Below are positions 1-7,378 of a stretch of 20,364 nucleotides of DNA, piece after piece. Each line of letters opens with the position of its first letter. The stretch's first letter is position 1. The notes below the pieces were generated by a model. The model ran no database searches. It was not told the DNA's origin and worked only from the letters and a program-made list of their open reading frames with translations. The position numbers and the translations under genes are program-made. Origin of the DNA: an uncultured Bacteroidota bacterium (GTDB lineage Bacteria > Bacteroidota > Bacteroidia > NS11-12g > UBA955); NCBI GenBank assembly GCA_903879775.1, contig CAIRMY010000329.1, forward strand, positions 1 to 20,364. Reading direction: 5' to 3'.

Positions 1-471
1 ATAGATATCAACGAAAAAATAGCAGTGAAGCCACTGATCGATAATCGGTATCAAGCTCATTCTATTAATTCTCATGGGGGACTTCAACTCATAGGACATC
101 GAATTTCTAAAGCTGAAGAAATTTACCCATTGGTTAACCAACACACGAAAGAAGTCTATATCGATGAAATACAATTCATGGGGCCGCTCATCATTGAGGT
201 GATCGGCGAACTCATGAGCAACGACATTAGGGTCATTGCATCTGGTTTGGATAAAGATTATCTCAATCGAGATTTCGGCCATATGAAAGCCCTTAAAAAG
301 CTCTCAAACAACCACATACAAGTTTCAGCAAAATGCCATGTTTGTCAGAAAAAGGCCGATTTCACCTATCGAACAATCGACAATAGTGATTTAGTGGTGG
401 TGGGTCACAACGATTTATATCAAGCGAGATGTGAAGAACATTGGAATGAGGGAATGCAAGGCAGATTGTAA
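1..471 (+). CDS. tdk: Thymidine kinase, 3' part (5' end outside window)
   Basis: Phosphorylates thymidine to dTMP in the cytosolic pyrimidine salvage pathway (type II thymidine kinase). The frame is open from base 1, so the N-terminus with the P-loop (GxxxSGKT) lies upstream of the window. The GTG at 25 falls inside the conserved segment KPLIDNRY and is not the real start. Visible family marks are the DEIQF motif at 163-177 with the catalytic Glu, the segment ASGLDKDY, and a zinc site made of CHVC (334-345) plus C-x2-H (430-441). Tyr in the LYQARC segment belongs to the thymidine-binding lasso loop. The stop is 3 bases from the end of the convergent membrane-protein gene, with no hairpin between them. 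The family assignment is secure; only the missing 5' end limits it. Confidence 0.95.
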   Translation: MDINEKIAVKPLIDNRYQAHSINSHGGLQLIGHRISKAEEIYPLVNQHTKEVYIDEIQFMGPLIIEVIGELMSNDIRVIASGLDKDYLNRDFGHMKALKKLSNNHIQVSAKCHVCQKKADFTYRTIDNSDLVVVGHNDLYQARCEEHWNEGMQGRL

Positions 472-474
472 ATC

Positions 475-1362
475 TTACCACTGTATTTTCACAAACATCA
501 ACAACAATGTTAAGTCGGCAATGATTCTATACGCCGATGCAATTCTGAATATTTTCGGGAAATAAAACATGATCATGTAGCATGCAAGGGTAAAATACAT
601 TGGATGCATGTTTACGTTCCATTTAAAAGCCCAATAAAATATCATCATTGTTCCTGGAATAATGTACATTAAATAATTCGCAAGTTTTTCGTTGGTATTC
701 CAAATATTCCTTGTATTTCCTTCAATATCTTTCTCTTTTTCATAATAAGAAACCGTTAAAACATTGGTGAAAAACACACAGAAATAGCCGATTAGTGGAT
801 TGAATAAATCTGATTGCCAAGTAAACCGAGGGAGTTTCGACAATAAAAAAATTGGTGAACAAATAGACATGGCTGAAACCATAGCGATGAGGAGCAAAAA
901 ATACAACCCGGAAATTGAGACTTTGGTTATTTTTAATAGCACATAAACGCCAATGAATACGACCAATATTGCTGAATAATAGTTCAAGAAACCACCAATT
1001 TCGTTTCCAACCAAGATATTTTTGACTTCACCACTGTAAATCAGAAAAACAATGAGCGATAAAATGATAGCGGCACTCACGCCCATCCAAATTTTAGCCA
1101 ATAACTTAAAAAGTTTGTAATGCCCTATACCCTTGGATTCCCAATATTGAATGTCTATCAAAAAATCAAATGCATAAATAAAGAGAACAAATGCAAACAA
1201 TGCAATTCCACCGAAAATGGGCATTTGCATTGGCAGATCCCATGTCTTATAAATTTGAGTGTTCCAACTGATGAATATATAGGACAAAACAATTGCTGGG
1301 ATAGGTATCCCAACGAGTTGAACAAGAAGATTTTGGTAATATTTATTCTTTAACTGCGACAA
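475..1362 (-). CDS. Multipass membrane protein of unknown function
   Basis: I do not recognise the family. The 295-residue product is almost entirely hydrophobic, with about eight or nine probable transmembrane segments separated by short polar loops, so it is an inner-membrane protein. No catalytic motif, transporter signature or signal peptide stands out. The frame opens with TTG at 1362, inside the 3' end of the nifU-like gene (20-base overlap in another frame). The first in-frame ATG codons come only around residue 45, after the first membrane segment, so TTG is the more likely start, but this is not certain. It is the last gene of the minus-strand cluster with the small membrane protein, mrp and the NifU-domain gene, and is probably translated by coupling to nifU. 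A role in Fe-S metabolism would be a guess from position alone. Confidence 0.75.
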   Translation of the reverse strand: MSQLKNKYYQNLLVQLVGIPIPAIVLSYIFISWNTQIYKTWDLPMQMPIFGGIALFAFVLFIYAFDFLIDIQYWESKGIGHYKLFKLLAKIWMGVSAAIILSLIVFLIYSGEVKNILVGNEIGGFLNYYSAILVVFIGVYVLLKITKVSISGLYFLLLIAMVSAMSICSPIFLLSKLPRFTWQSDLFNPLIGYFCVFFTNVLTVSYYEKEKDIEGNTRNIWNTNEKLANYLMYIIPGTMMIFYWAFKWNVNMHPMYFTLACYMIMFYFPKIFRIASAYRIIADLTLLLMFVKIQW

Positions 1363-1576
1363 TCTTGCCCAAATTTGGAATTGACTTTCTTAAACTTTCC
1401 TCGATTCCTGCGGTCATGGTCATTTCACTCATTGAGCAACTGCTACAAGCACCAGTTAAGCGGAGAATTACGTCTAGATTTTCTTGAACTTCAACCAACT
1501 CAACATCGCCACCATCGGCATGTAAATATGGACGAATGGTATCTAAAACGGTTTCGATTTGTTGTGCTAATTGCAT
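1343..1576 (-). CDS. NifU C-terminal domain protein (Fe-S scaffold/carrier)
   Basis: A 77-residue stand-alone NifU C-terminal domain (NfuA/Nfu type) that binds a [4Fe-4S] cluster and passes it to target proteins. The family signature is complete: IRPYLHADGGDVELVEV near the start and the cluster-binding pair C44-SS-C47 within LTGACSSCSMS. ATG at 1576 is preferred over a TTG at 1612, because the extra residues do not match the family and that TTG coincides with the -33 element of a promoter. The gene follows mrp by 38 bases, and Mrp-type proteins are Fe-S carriers too, so the two probably act in the same cluster-delivery route. The gap holds its own promoter-like sequence, so it may also be transcribed separately from mrp. 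Confidence 0.93.
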   Translation of the reverse strand: MQLAQQIETVLDTIRPYLHADGGDVELVEVQENLDVILRLTGACSSCSMSEMTMTAGIEESLRKSIPNLGKIVAVKE

Positions 1577-1581
1577 TCCTA

Positions 1582-1612
1582 CAAAGATAGTTGTTTTCTT
1601 GTCAAATATCAA
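1582..1612 (-). promoter_or_regulatory. Bacteroidetes-type promoter in front of the nifU-like gene
   Basis: On the minus strand, TTG (1612-1610), a 20-base spacer and TATCTTTG (1589-1582) match the Bacteroidetes consensus of TTTG, about 19-21 bases, then TAnnTTTG. The -7 element ends 5 bases before the ATG, so the transcript would start at or next to the start codon (nearly leaderless). It is an internal promoter within the mrp cluster. Assigned by motif only. Confidence 0.55.
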
Positions 1613-1614
1613 GT

Positions 1615-2664
1615 TTAGGAATTTCCCATGATGCTAATTCTTCTTGCAATCTCCTGTGCAACAGCCAAATAAGGCTTTAAATTGTCATTGTTAAAATCCC
1701 ATTTCCCGGAATCGGCATTTTTCCCAATTTCTGGATTCAAAGGCAGTTCACCTAAAAAGTTCAAACCGTATTCTGAAGCTAATTTTTGCCCCCCACCTTC
1801 ACCAAATACATGGTATTTTTTATCCGGAGCATCGCTCGGAATGAAATACGACATATTTTCAACCACACCAATGATTGGTTTCGCAATGGAGTCTAATGAG
1901 AACATATCAATGGCCCTTCTCGCATCGGCTAATGCCATTTCTTGAGGAGTTGTAACCACTACAACACCCGTTAAAGGCGCTTGTTGTGCCAACGTTATTT
2001 GGACATCACCTGTTCCTGGCGGTAAATCAACAATCAAATAATCTAAATCACCCCATTCAACATCGTGAATAAACTGCTTAAATGCACTCGAAATCATTGG
2101 CCCTCTCCAAACAACAGCTTGTCCTGGTGCAGTCATAAATCCTATACTGAGCAATTTCAAACCATGCGATTCAACAGGAAGCATTCTTTGTTTCCCATCG
2201 ACCTCTATCATTTGTGGGGACACATGAACGTTGAACAATGTAGGCACGCTTGGCCCATAAATATCGGCATCTAACAATCCCACTTTCGCTCCCAAATGTG
2301 AAAGCCCGAGCGCCAAAGTTGCCGACAATGTACTTTTACCTACACCACCTTTACCAGAAGCCACGGCAATGACATGTTTTACATTGGGAAGAACATTATT
2401 GGGTCTAACATTTTGAGAAACCCGGCTATCGACACGAATGTTGATGATTGCCTCTTGATCAACCATATATTTAATAGCGGTTTTACAAGCGTTCACCAAC
2501 ATATCTTTCATTGGGCAGGCAGGTGTTGTTAAAATCAAATCAAAAGAAACAACTTTATCTGTAATTTCAAGTTTCTCGATCATGCCAAGTGTCACCAAAT
2601 CTTTCTTTAAATCTGGATCTTCAACTTGGCTTAATGCACTGAGAATGGCTTCGCGACTGAGCAT
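1615..2664 (-). CDS. mrp: Mrp/ApbC-family P-loop ATPase, Fe-S cluster carrier
   Basis: Mrp/NBP35-type ATPase of 349 residues that carries and delivers Fe-S clusters in the cytosol. The N-terminal MIP18-like (DUF59) domain covers about residues 1-80 and keeps TPACPMKD with Cys50. The deviant Walker A GKGGVGKST is at 104-112 (signature Lys105, Lys110) and the Walker B/switch segment DLPPGTGD at 213-220. The C-terminal CxxC that binds the bridging cluster in E. coli Mrp is absent: after ENMSYF the sequence continues IPSDAPDKKYHVFG with no cysteine. From memory this is usual for Bacteroidetes members, so it does not argue for a broken gene. The start is 3 bases after the upstream small-membrane-protein gene, and the NifU-domain gene follows, which supports an Fe-S operon. 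Confidence 0.95.
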   Translation of the reverse strand: MLSREAILSALSQVEDPDLKKDLVTLGMIEKLEITDKVVSFDLILTTPACPMKDMLVNACKTAIKYMVDQEAIINIRVDSRVSQNVRPNNVLPNVKHVIAVASGKGGVGKSTLSATLALGLSHLGAKVGLLDADIYGPSVPTLFNVHVSPQMIEVDGKQRMLPVESHGLKLLSIGFMTAPGQAVVWRGPMISSAFKQFIHDVEWGDLDYLIVDLPPGTGDVQITLAQQAPLTGVVVVTTPQEMALADARRAIDMFSLDSIAKPIIGVVENMSYFIPSDAPDKKYHVFGEGGGQKLASEYGLNFLGELPLNPEIGKNADSGKWDFNNDNLKPYLAVAQEIARRISIMGNS

Positions 2665-2667
2665 AAA

Positions 2668-2955
2668 TTATTTATTTTTCTTAAAAATCCTTGAGAAAAA
2701 ACGTTTTTCAAATTCCCAGAAATACTTTCCTTGACCAAAAATCACACCGTAAATCAGTAAGATTAAATTATAGACAGGTAAGATAAGCACATAGTAAACC
2801 ATGTCAATATACCACTCATCACCAAGATACGGTTTTATGTACTTTTTAAGGTAAACAACGGTTGTACCTGTAAGAGCAAAAACCATTAAAATAAGAAGAA
2901 CTTTGGAAATGGAATCAACTTTCCACCTCTCTTGTAGACTACGCAGGAAATTCAC
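2668..2955 (-). CDS. Small two-helix membrane protein (possibly DUF6787-like)
   Basis: A 95-residue protein with a short polar N-terminus, two probable transmembrane helices (about residues 17-35 and 52-72) and a basic, aromatic C-terminal tail rich in Lys, Phe and Arg, expected in the cytoplasm. It resembles the small DUF6787-type proteins of Bacteroidetes from memory; no function is known to me. The start is GTG at 2955. A TAnnTTTG element sits just upstream, giving a very short leader. It is first in the cluster with mrp 3 bases downstream, so its product may serve the same process, but this is only positional. Confidence is good that it is a real gene and low on identity. Confidence 0.75.
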   Translation of the reverse strand: MNFLRSLQERWKVDSISKVLLILMVFALTGTTVVYLKKYIKPYLGDEWYIDMVYYVLILPVYNLILLIYGVIFGQGKYFWEFEKRFFSRIFKKNK

Positions 2956-2959
2956 TGCA

Positions 2960-2991
2960 CAAAATTAGCATTAAAAAGCAAGGTATTGAAA
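2960..2991 (-). promoter_or_regulatory. Probable promoter of the mrp cluster
   Basis: The minus strand shows TAATTTTG (2967-2960), a fit to the TAnnTTTG -7 element, with an imperfect -33 TTTC (2991-2988) 20 bases upstream. It lies 4 bases before the GTG start in the 80-base divergent region shared with the methyltransferase gene. Motif evidence only. Confidence 0.45.
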
Positions 2992-3035
2992 GAAAGTCGG
3001 TGGGAAATCGAAATTATTTTACGAGTTTTGCCCCA

Positions 3036-3746
3036 ATGCAAAAAAACTCTTGTGAAATTGTGCTTGTGCCCTTACCCATCGGTGAAAACAGTTGGGAACA
3101 AATGGACACCGAATATTATCGTAATGAAATTGGGTCAATTAAATGTTGGGTTGCAGAAAATGCAAGAACACTTAGACGTTTTTTAAGTGGATTAAAACTC
3201 GATATCAACATATCGGAGTTAGATATTTTGGAGCTAGATAGAGATATCAAGCAACAAGAAATTGAAGCATTTTTAAAAGAAAACTTAGACAAACCTAAAA
3301 TTGGTGTTTGCAGCGAAGCTGGGATGCCTTGCATTGCCGATCCAGGAAATAGAATCGTTGATTGGGCGCACCATAGAGAACTTAAAGTTCGTCCGCTTGT
3401 TGGACCTAGCAGTTTGTTTCTAACCTTAGCAGCATCTGGCCTCAACGGCCAATCGTTCACATTCCATGGCTATGCTCCATTAAAAGACGATGGTTTAAAA
3501 ACTTGGTTAAGCACCTTAGGTCAAAATCAAAAATATACCCCCGCCCATATTTTCATTGAAACACCATATAGAACTGACAGACTCTTGCAGTGGTTCACTA
3601 AATATGTGCCTCAGGATTATAAACTTTGCATTGGTTACGACATCCATGGCCCAAATCAGACCATTGTAACAAAAACCATTGCCAATTGGAGAAAAGGCCT
3701 TCCAGAAATTGGCAAAATTCCATGTGTGTTTATTGTTGGAAAGTAG
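3036..3746 (+). CDS. RsmI-like SAM-dependent methyltransferase (tetrapyrrole methylase fold)
   Basis: A 236-residue SAM-dependent methyltransferase of the tetrapyrrole-methylase superfamily, the group containing RsmI, which 2'-O-methylates C1402 of 16S rRNA. Family marks are LVPLPIGE at about residues 10-17 (RsmI has LVPTPIGN), ENARTLRRF at 41-49 (RsmI AEDTR region), SEAGMPCIADPG at 93-104 (RsmI SDAGTPxxSDPG), GPSS at 123-126 and FIETPYRTDRLL (RsmI FxEsPHR). Differences from RsmI at several of these suggest the paralogue common in Bacteroidetes rather than RsmI itself, so the substrate is uncertain. ATG 3036 is chosen over an in-frame GTG at 3000, because the family begins just before the LVPLPIG strand. 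The gene is divergent from the mrp cluster. Confidence 0.85.
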   Translation: MQKNSCEIVLVPLPIGENSWEQMDTEYYRNEIGSIKCWVAENARTLRRFLSGLKLDINISELDILELDRDIKQQEIEAFLKENLDKPKIGVCSEAGMPCIADPGNRIVDWAHHRELKVRPLVGPSSLFLTLAASGLNGQSFTFHGYAPLKDDGLKTWLSTLGQNQKYTPAHIFIETPYRTDRLLQWFTKYVPQDYKLCIGYDIHGPNQTIVTKTIANWRKGLPEIGKIPCVFIVGK

Positions 3747-3772
3747 ACATTTCATTCTTCAGAAAAACCCAA

Positions 3773-3780
3773 TAAATTTG
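3773..3780 (+). promoter_or_regulatory. -7 element of the spt-like gene promoter
   Basis: TAAATTTG matches the TAnnTTTG consensus and lies 33 bases before the ATG at 3814. A poor -33 (TTTC, 3750-3753) is 19 bases upstream. The element falls in the 67-base gap after the methyltransferase gene, so the spt-like gene probably starts its own transcript. Confidence 0.45.
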
Positions 3781-3813
3781 CAAATACAATAATTTCTTAA
3801 TTATCAGTTCACA

Positions 3814-5061
3814 ATGAAAGACATTTTCGAAAAACTTCACGATAAAATGGGCCCTTTGGGCATGCATGCCGACGATGCTCATGGTTACTTTACATTTCCT
3901 AAACTTGAAGGTCCTATTGGTCCGAAAATGATTTTCAGAGGTGTTGAAAAATTAAACTGGAGTTTAAACAATTATTTAGGCTTGGCAAATCACCCAGATG
4001 TGATGAAAGCCGACGCAGATGCGGCTGCAAAATTCGGCATGGCCTACCCTATGGGTGCCAGAATGATGAGTGGAAACAGCAATTACCACGAACAATTGGA
4101 ACATGATTTGGCTGAGTTCATTCACAAACCAGATGTAATCTTGTTAAACTTTGGTTACCAAGGTGTTGTAAGTGCGATTGATTCATTGGTTGATCGTCAC
4201 GATGTGGTCGTTTACGATGCAGAATCGCACGCTTGTATCATCGATGGATTGCGTTTACACCTTGGAAAACGTTTTGTTTATAAACATAACAATGTTGAAG
4301 ACTGCGAAAAACAATTGGTAAGGGCAACCAAACTGGCTGAAGAAACCGGTGGTGGAGTTTTAGTCATTACCGAAGGTGTTTTTGGAATGAGTGGCTCACA
4401 GGGCAAAGTGAAGGAAATTGTTGAACTTAAAAAGAAATTTAATTTTAGATTGTTTCTAGACGACGCCCATGGTTTTGGAACGATGGGTAAAACTGGCGCG
4501 GGTACCGGTGAAGAACAAGGTTGTCAAGATGGTATCGATATCTATTTCTCAACGTTTGCAAAATCAATGGCTGGAATTGGTGCATTCATTGGTTCTACCT
4601 CTCATGTAATTAAATTCTTGCGTTACAATATGCGTTCCCAAATCTATGCGAAAGCATTGCCTATGCCAATGGTGGTAGGCTCTATCAAACGTTTGGAAAT
4701 GATACGCACTCAGCCCGAACACAAAGAGAACCTTTGGAAAATTGTTCATGCTTTGCAAGGTGGACTTAAAGAAGCAGGCTTCAATATTGGTATCACAACA
4801 ACCCCTGTTACACCAGTATTGTTAAACGGTACAATTCCTGAAGCAACACATTTAACATTCGATTTGCGCGAAAACTATAATATTTTCTGTAGCATTGTTG
4901 TATATCCTGTTGTGCCAAAAGGTGTCATTATGTTGCGCCTTATTCCTACTGCAGTTCATACTTTAGAAGACGTAGAAATCACAATTAACGCGTTTAAATC
5001 TGTGAAAAGCAAATTGGATTCTGGCGAATATCGCAAAGAAAAGCTAGCTGCCATTTCCTAA
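3814..5061 (+). CDS. spt: Alpha-oxoamine synthase: serine palmitoyltransferase or cysteate acyltransferase
   Basis: A PLP-dependent alpha-oxoamine synthase of 415 residues that condenses an amino acid with an acyl-CoA, releasing CO2. Key residues are visible: His139 in ESHACIIDG (stacks on PLP), Asp216 and His219 in LDDAHGFG, and the Schiff-base Lys250 in STFAKSMAG. The pattern best matches the Bacteroidetes serine palmitoyltransferase group, which makes 3-ketosphinganine for sphingolipids. Closely related enzymes in gliding Bacteroidetes use cysteate and start sulfonolipid (capnine) synthesis, so the amino-acid substrate cannot be fixed from sequence alone. KBL (glycine) and BioF (alanine) are less likely. 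The gene has its own -7 element, and a helix-hairpin-helix gene follows after 9 bases. No other lipid-synthesis gene is adjacent. Confidence 0.85.
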   Translation: MKDIFEKLHDKMGPLGMHADDAHGYFTFPKLEGPIGPKMIFRGVEKLNWSLNNYLGLANHPDVMKADADAAAKFGMAYPMGARMMSGNSNYHEQLEHDLAEFIHKPDVILLNFGYQGVVSAIDSLVDRHDVVVYDAESHACIIDGLRLHLGKRFVYKHNNVEDCEKQLVRATKLAEETGGGVLVITEGVFGMSGSQGKVKEIVELKKKFNFRLFLDDAHGFGTMGKTGAGTGEEQGCQDGIDIYFSTFAKSMAGIGAFIGSTSHVIKFLRYNMRSQIYAKALPMPMVVGSIKRLEMIRTQPEHKENLWKIVHALQGGLKEAGFNIGITTTPVTPVLLNGTIPEATHLTFDLRENYNIFCSIVVYPVVPKGVIMLRLIPTAVHTLEDVEITINAFKSVKSKLDSGEYRKEKLAAIS

Positions 5062-5070
5062 TTTTACGGA

Positions 5071-5841
5071 ATGGTTCAACATTCCAATTCAGAAACTTTT
5101 TTTAGAAAACCTGCCTTTATTGGGATTTCCTTTTTCGGAGGGACAATCTTTTTATTGCTACAAATCATTTATTGGCAATCTATTTATGCCCGTGAACCAC
5201 TCACACTGGTTCATTTTGACAGTATGCTAAACATCCCTCACAAACACAAAAAGGATATGCAATGGAATCGAGAATTTAGCATTTATCCGAGTACAGCGCT
5301 AAAAATACTGAAAGCAATAAAGAAGAATCCTCACATCACTTCATTGCACACGCTGGAAGCTGAAACACAACTCGATAGCGCCATTTTAATGCAAACATTG
5401 CTTGGAGCTGCAGCGCAAATCCCCCAAAAATATTATGTGATCGATATGAACCGGGCCGACAGCAGTGAATGGGAGCATTTACCTGGAATTGGCGGTAAAA
5501 CGGCAAGAAGAATTTTACGATACAGAGAGCGACTTGGAGGTTTTATTTCTAAATTTCAGTTGTTAGAAATCAAATATTTTGATAGTAGTTTATTGTTAAG
5601 TGACAAATTAGACTTTGCAATTGACACGAATTTGATTCGAAAAATAAACATCAATGAATGCGATATTATTGAATTATACAAACATCCTTACATTGGAAAA
5701 GAGTTGGCAAAAAGATTGTGGGAATTTCGAAAAGTGCACTATCCATTGACTTCAAGCAAGGTTCAGATGATGAGATCAATGCCAATTGAAACATCAATTA
5801 AGTTAAAGCCATATCTAGATTTCCGTTCAAACACAAAATAA
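5071..5841 (+). CDS. Membrane-anchored ComEA-like helix-hairpin-helix protein
   Basis: A 256-residue protein with one N-terminal transmembrane helix (about residues 14-36), a linker of about 90 residues and two helix-hairpin-helix segments. The first (125-158) has LPGIGGKTARRIL, a standard HhH hairpin. The second (190-224) has HPYIGKELAKRLW. Tandem HhH motifs bind the DNA backbone without sequence specificity, as in the ComEA DNA receptor of natural transformation, so an envelope-anchored DNA-binding role is plausible. In this phylum such proteins are often labelled only as HhH proteins, and competence function is inference. The gene starts 9 bases after the spt-like gene and is probably cotranscribed with it, though the functions do not obviously connect. 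Confidence 0.82.
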   Translation: MVQHSNSETFFRKPAFIGISFFGGTIFLLLQIIYWQSIYAREPLTLVHFDSMLNIPHKHKKDMQWNREFSIYPSTALKILKAIKKNPHITSLHTLEAETQLDSAILMQTLLGAAAQIPQKYYVIDMNRADSSEWEHLPGIGGKTARRILRYRERLGGFISKFQLLEIKYFDSSLLLSDKLDFAIDTNLIRKININECDIIELYKHPYIGKELAKRLWEFRKVHYPLTSSKVQMMRSMPIETSIKLKPYLDFRSNTK

Positions 5842-5888
5842 GTCCTTTAAAAAATAATTTATCGCAAACAAATTGAACGAAATATGGT

Positions 5889-5896
5889 TAATTTTG
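5889..5896 (+). promoter_or_regulatory. -7 element in front of the acyl-CoA dehydrogenase
   Basis: TAATTTTG fits TAnnTTTG and ends 11 bases before the ATG at 5908. I see no good -33. The element lies downstream of the ATG at 5884, which helps reject that earlier start. Confidence 0.4.
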
Positions 5897-5907
5897 TTGT
5901 CGAATTT

Positions 5908-7050
5908 ATGAATTTCCAAGAAACTGAAAGTGTGCAAATGGTGCGTCAAATGGTACGCGATTTTGCTGAAAGAAATATTAAACCACATGTGATGGAATGG
6001 GATGAAAGTCAAACCTTTCCAGTACATGTTTTTAAAGATCTTGGTCAATTGGGGCTTATGGGTGTTCTTGTGCCTCAAGAATACGGTGGGTCTGGATTTG
6101 GATACCATGAATACGCGGTGGCCATTGAAGAGTTATCGAAGGTTTGTGGAAGTATTGGCCTAAGTATGGCAGCGCACAATAGTTTGTGTACAGGTCATAT
6201 TTTACAATTTGGAAACGAAGAGCAAAAGAAAAAATGGCTTCCTAAATTAGCCACGGCAGAATGGATTGGCGCTTGGGGATTAACTGAGGCTAATACAGGA
6301 TCAGATGCTTTGCGAATGAAATGTGTTGCCAAGAAAGACGGCAATGAATGGGTTTTAAATGGTTCAAAGAACTGGATTACCCACGGAATCACTGGCGATA
6401 TTGCTGTGGTTTTGGCAAGAACAGGAGAATTGTTAGATTCTCATGGCATCACTGCTTTTGTTGTAGAAAGAGGCACCCCAGGTTTTAAGGGAGGTAAAAA
6501 AGAAAATAAATTGGGAATGAGAGCTTCCGAAACTGCTGAAATGATTTTTGAAGATTGCCGCATTCCTGAGGGAAATGTTTTGGGCAATGTAGGTGATGGA
6601 TTTATCCAAGCCATGAAAGTTTTAGATGGCGGAAGAATTTCAATTGCTTCATTGAGTTTGGGTATTGCAAAAGGTGCTTTTGAAGCGTCGGTTAAATATT
6701 CGAAAGAAAGAGAACAATTTGGACAAGCGATTGCTAATTTTCAGGCCATTGGTTTCAAATTGGCTGACATGGCTACACAAATTGAAGCTGCAGAATTGCT
6801 CATTCACGAAAGTGCTTACTTGAAAAACAATCACATGAGTGTGACCAAAGTAAGTGCAATGGCTAAATACTATGCAAGTGAAGTGAGTGTTAGATGTGCC
6901 AACGAAGCTGTGCAAATCTTTGGTGGATATGGATATACAAAAGATTTCCCTGCAGAAAAATTCTACCGCGACTGCAAACTTTGCACCATCGGCGAGGGAA
7001 CTTCTGAAATTCAGAAACTTGTAATTTCACGCCAAATATTAAAAGATTAA
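5908..7050 (+). CDS. Acyl-CoA dehydrogenase (short-chain/butyryl type)
   Basis: FAD-dependent acyl-CoA dehydrogenase that introduces the alpha-beta double bond of acyl-CoA in beta-oxidation or branched-chain amino-acid breakdown, passing electrons to ETF. From ATG 5908 it has 380 residues, the usual length. It shows the N-terminal helical domain, GLTEANTGSDA and KNWITHG around the flavin in the middle domain, REQFGQAIANFQ in the C-terminal helical domain, and IGEGTSEIQ with Glu363 at the catalytic-base position of the butyryl/short-chain group. An ATG at 5884 would add eight residues unlike the family and would put the -7 element inside the gene, so 5908 is preferred. Chain-length preference cannot be read reliably. 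No ETF or thiolase genes are nearby. Confidence 0.95.
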   Translation: MNFQETESVQMVRQMVRDFAERNIKPHVMEWDESQTFPVHVFKDLGQLGLMGVLVPQEYGGSGFGYHEYAVAIEELSKVCGSIGLSMAAHNSLCTGHILQFGNEEQKKKWLPKLATAEWIGAWGLTEANTGSDALRMKCVAKKDGNEWVLNGSKNWITHGITGDIAVVLARTGELLDSHGITAFVVERGTPGFKGGKKENKLGMRASETAEMIFEDCRIPEGNVLGNVGDGFIQAMKVLDGGRISIASLSLGIAKGAFEASVKYSKEREQFGQAIANFQAIGFKLADMATQIEAAELLIHESAYLKNNHMSVTKVSAMAKYYASEVSVRCANEAVQIFGGYGYTKDFPAEKFYRDCKLCTIGEGTSEIQKLVISRQILKD

Positions 7051-7055
7051 TAACA

Positions 7056-7087
7056 TTTGTTGAAAAAAGATTTTATTCTTATATTTG
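7056..7087 (+). promoter_or_regulatory. Strong Bacteroidetes promoter of rpsU
   Basis: TTTG (7056-7059), a 20-base spacer and TATATTTG (7080-7087) match both consensus elements exactly. This is the best promoter in the window. Transcription should begin near 7092, giving a leader of about 25 bases before the ATG at 7119. Confidence 0.8.
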
Positions 7088-7118
7088 CAACCCTAATAAT
7101 TAAGAAAAACACACAAAC

Positions 7119-7316
7119 ATGCTTATCATAAACGTAAAAGAAAGCGATTCTCTAGAAAAAGCACTAAAGAAATTCAAGAAGAAATTTGAAAAAACTGGCG
7201 TTGTTAAAGAATTGCGCTCAAGACAAGCCTTTGAAAAACCTTGTATCACCAAGCGTATGCAAAAAATTCGTGCTGCGTATAAGCAAAAAATGCAAATTCA
7301 AGAAGTAGAAGGATAA
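7119..7316 (+). CDS. rpsU: 30S ribosomal protein bS21
   Basis: Small-subunit protein bS21, 65 residues, bound near the 3' end of 16S rRNA. The sequence starts MLIINVKESDSLEKALKKFK and continues with the basic KELRSRQAFEKP region, as in Bacteroidetes homologues. Tyr54 in RAAYKQKM is the residue reported in Flavobacterium johnsoniae to help bS21 cover the anti-Shine-Dalgarno tail, which explains why this phylum rarely uses SD sequences. The leader has no GGAGG-like SD, so the SD-dependent autoregulation described for rpsU in related bacteria is not evident here. The gene is monocistronic, with a strong promoter in front and a hairpin terminator behind. Confidence 0.97.
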   Translation: MLIINVKESDSLEKALKKFKKKFEKTGVVKELRSRQAFEKPCITKRMQKIRAAYKQKMQIQEVEG

Positions 7317-7343
7317 TCTCCCCTACTCAAATATACAATATTG

Positions 7344-7368
7344 AAAGCCGCAGAATGCGGCTTTTTTT
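7344..7368 (+). terminator. Rho-independent terminator of rpsU
   Basis: An 8-base-pair stem AAAGCCGC/GCGGCTTT with loop AGAAT is followed by a run of T. It starts 27 bases after the rpsU stop and closes the single-gene transcript. Confidence 0.9.
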
Positions 7369-7378
7369 ATTATGCTGG

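Noticed and set aside
25..27. GTG as the thymidine kinase start
   Set aside because: The frame is open to base 1 and the codon lies within a conserved internal strand; the P-loop must be upstream.
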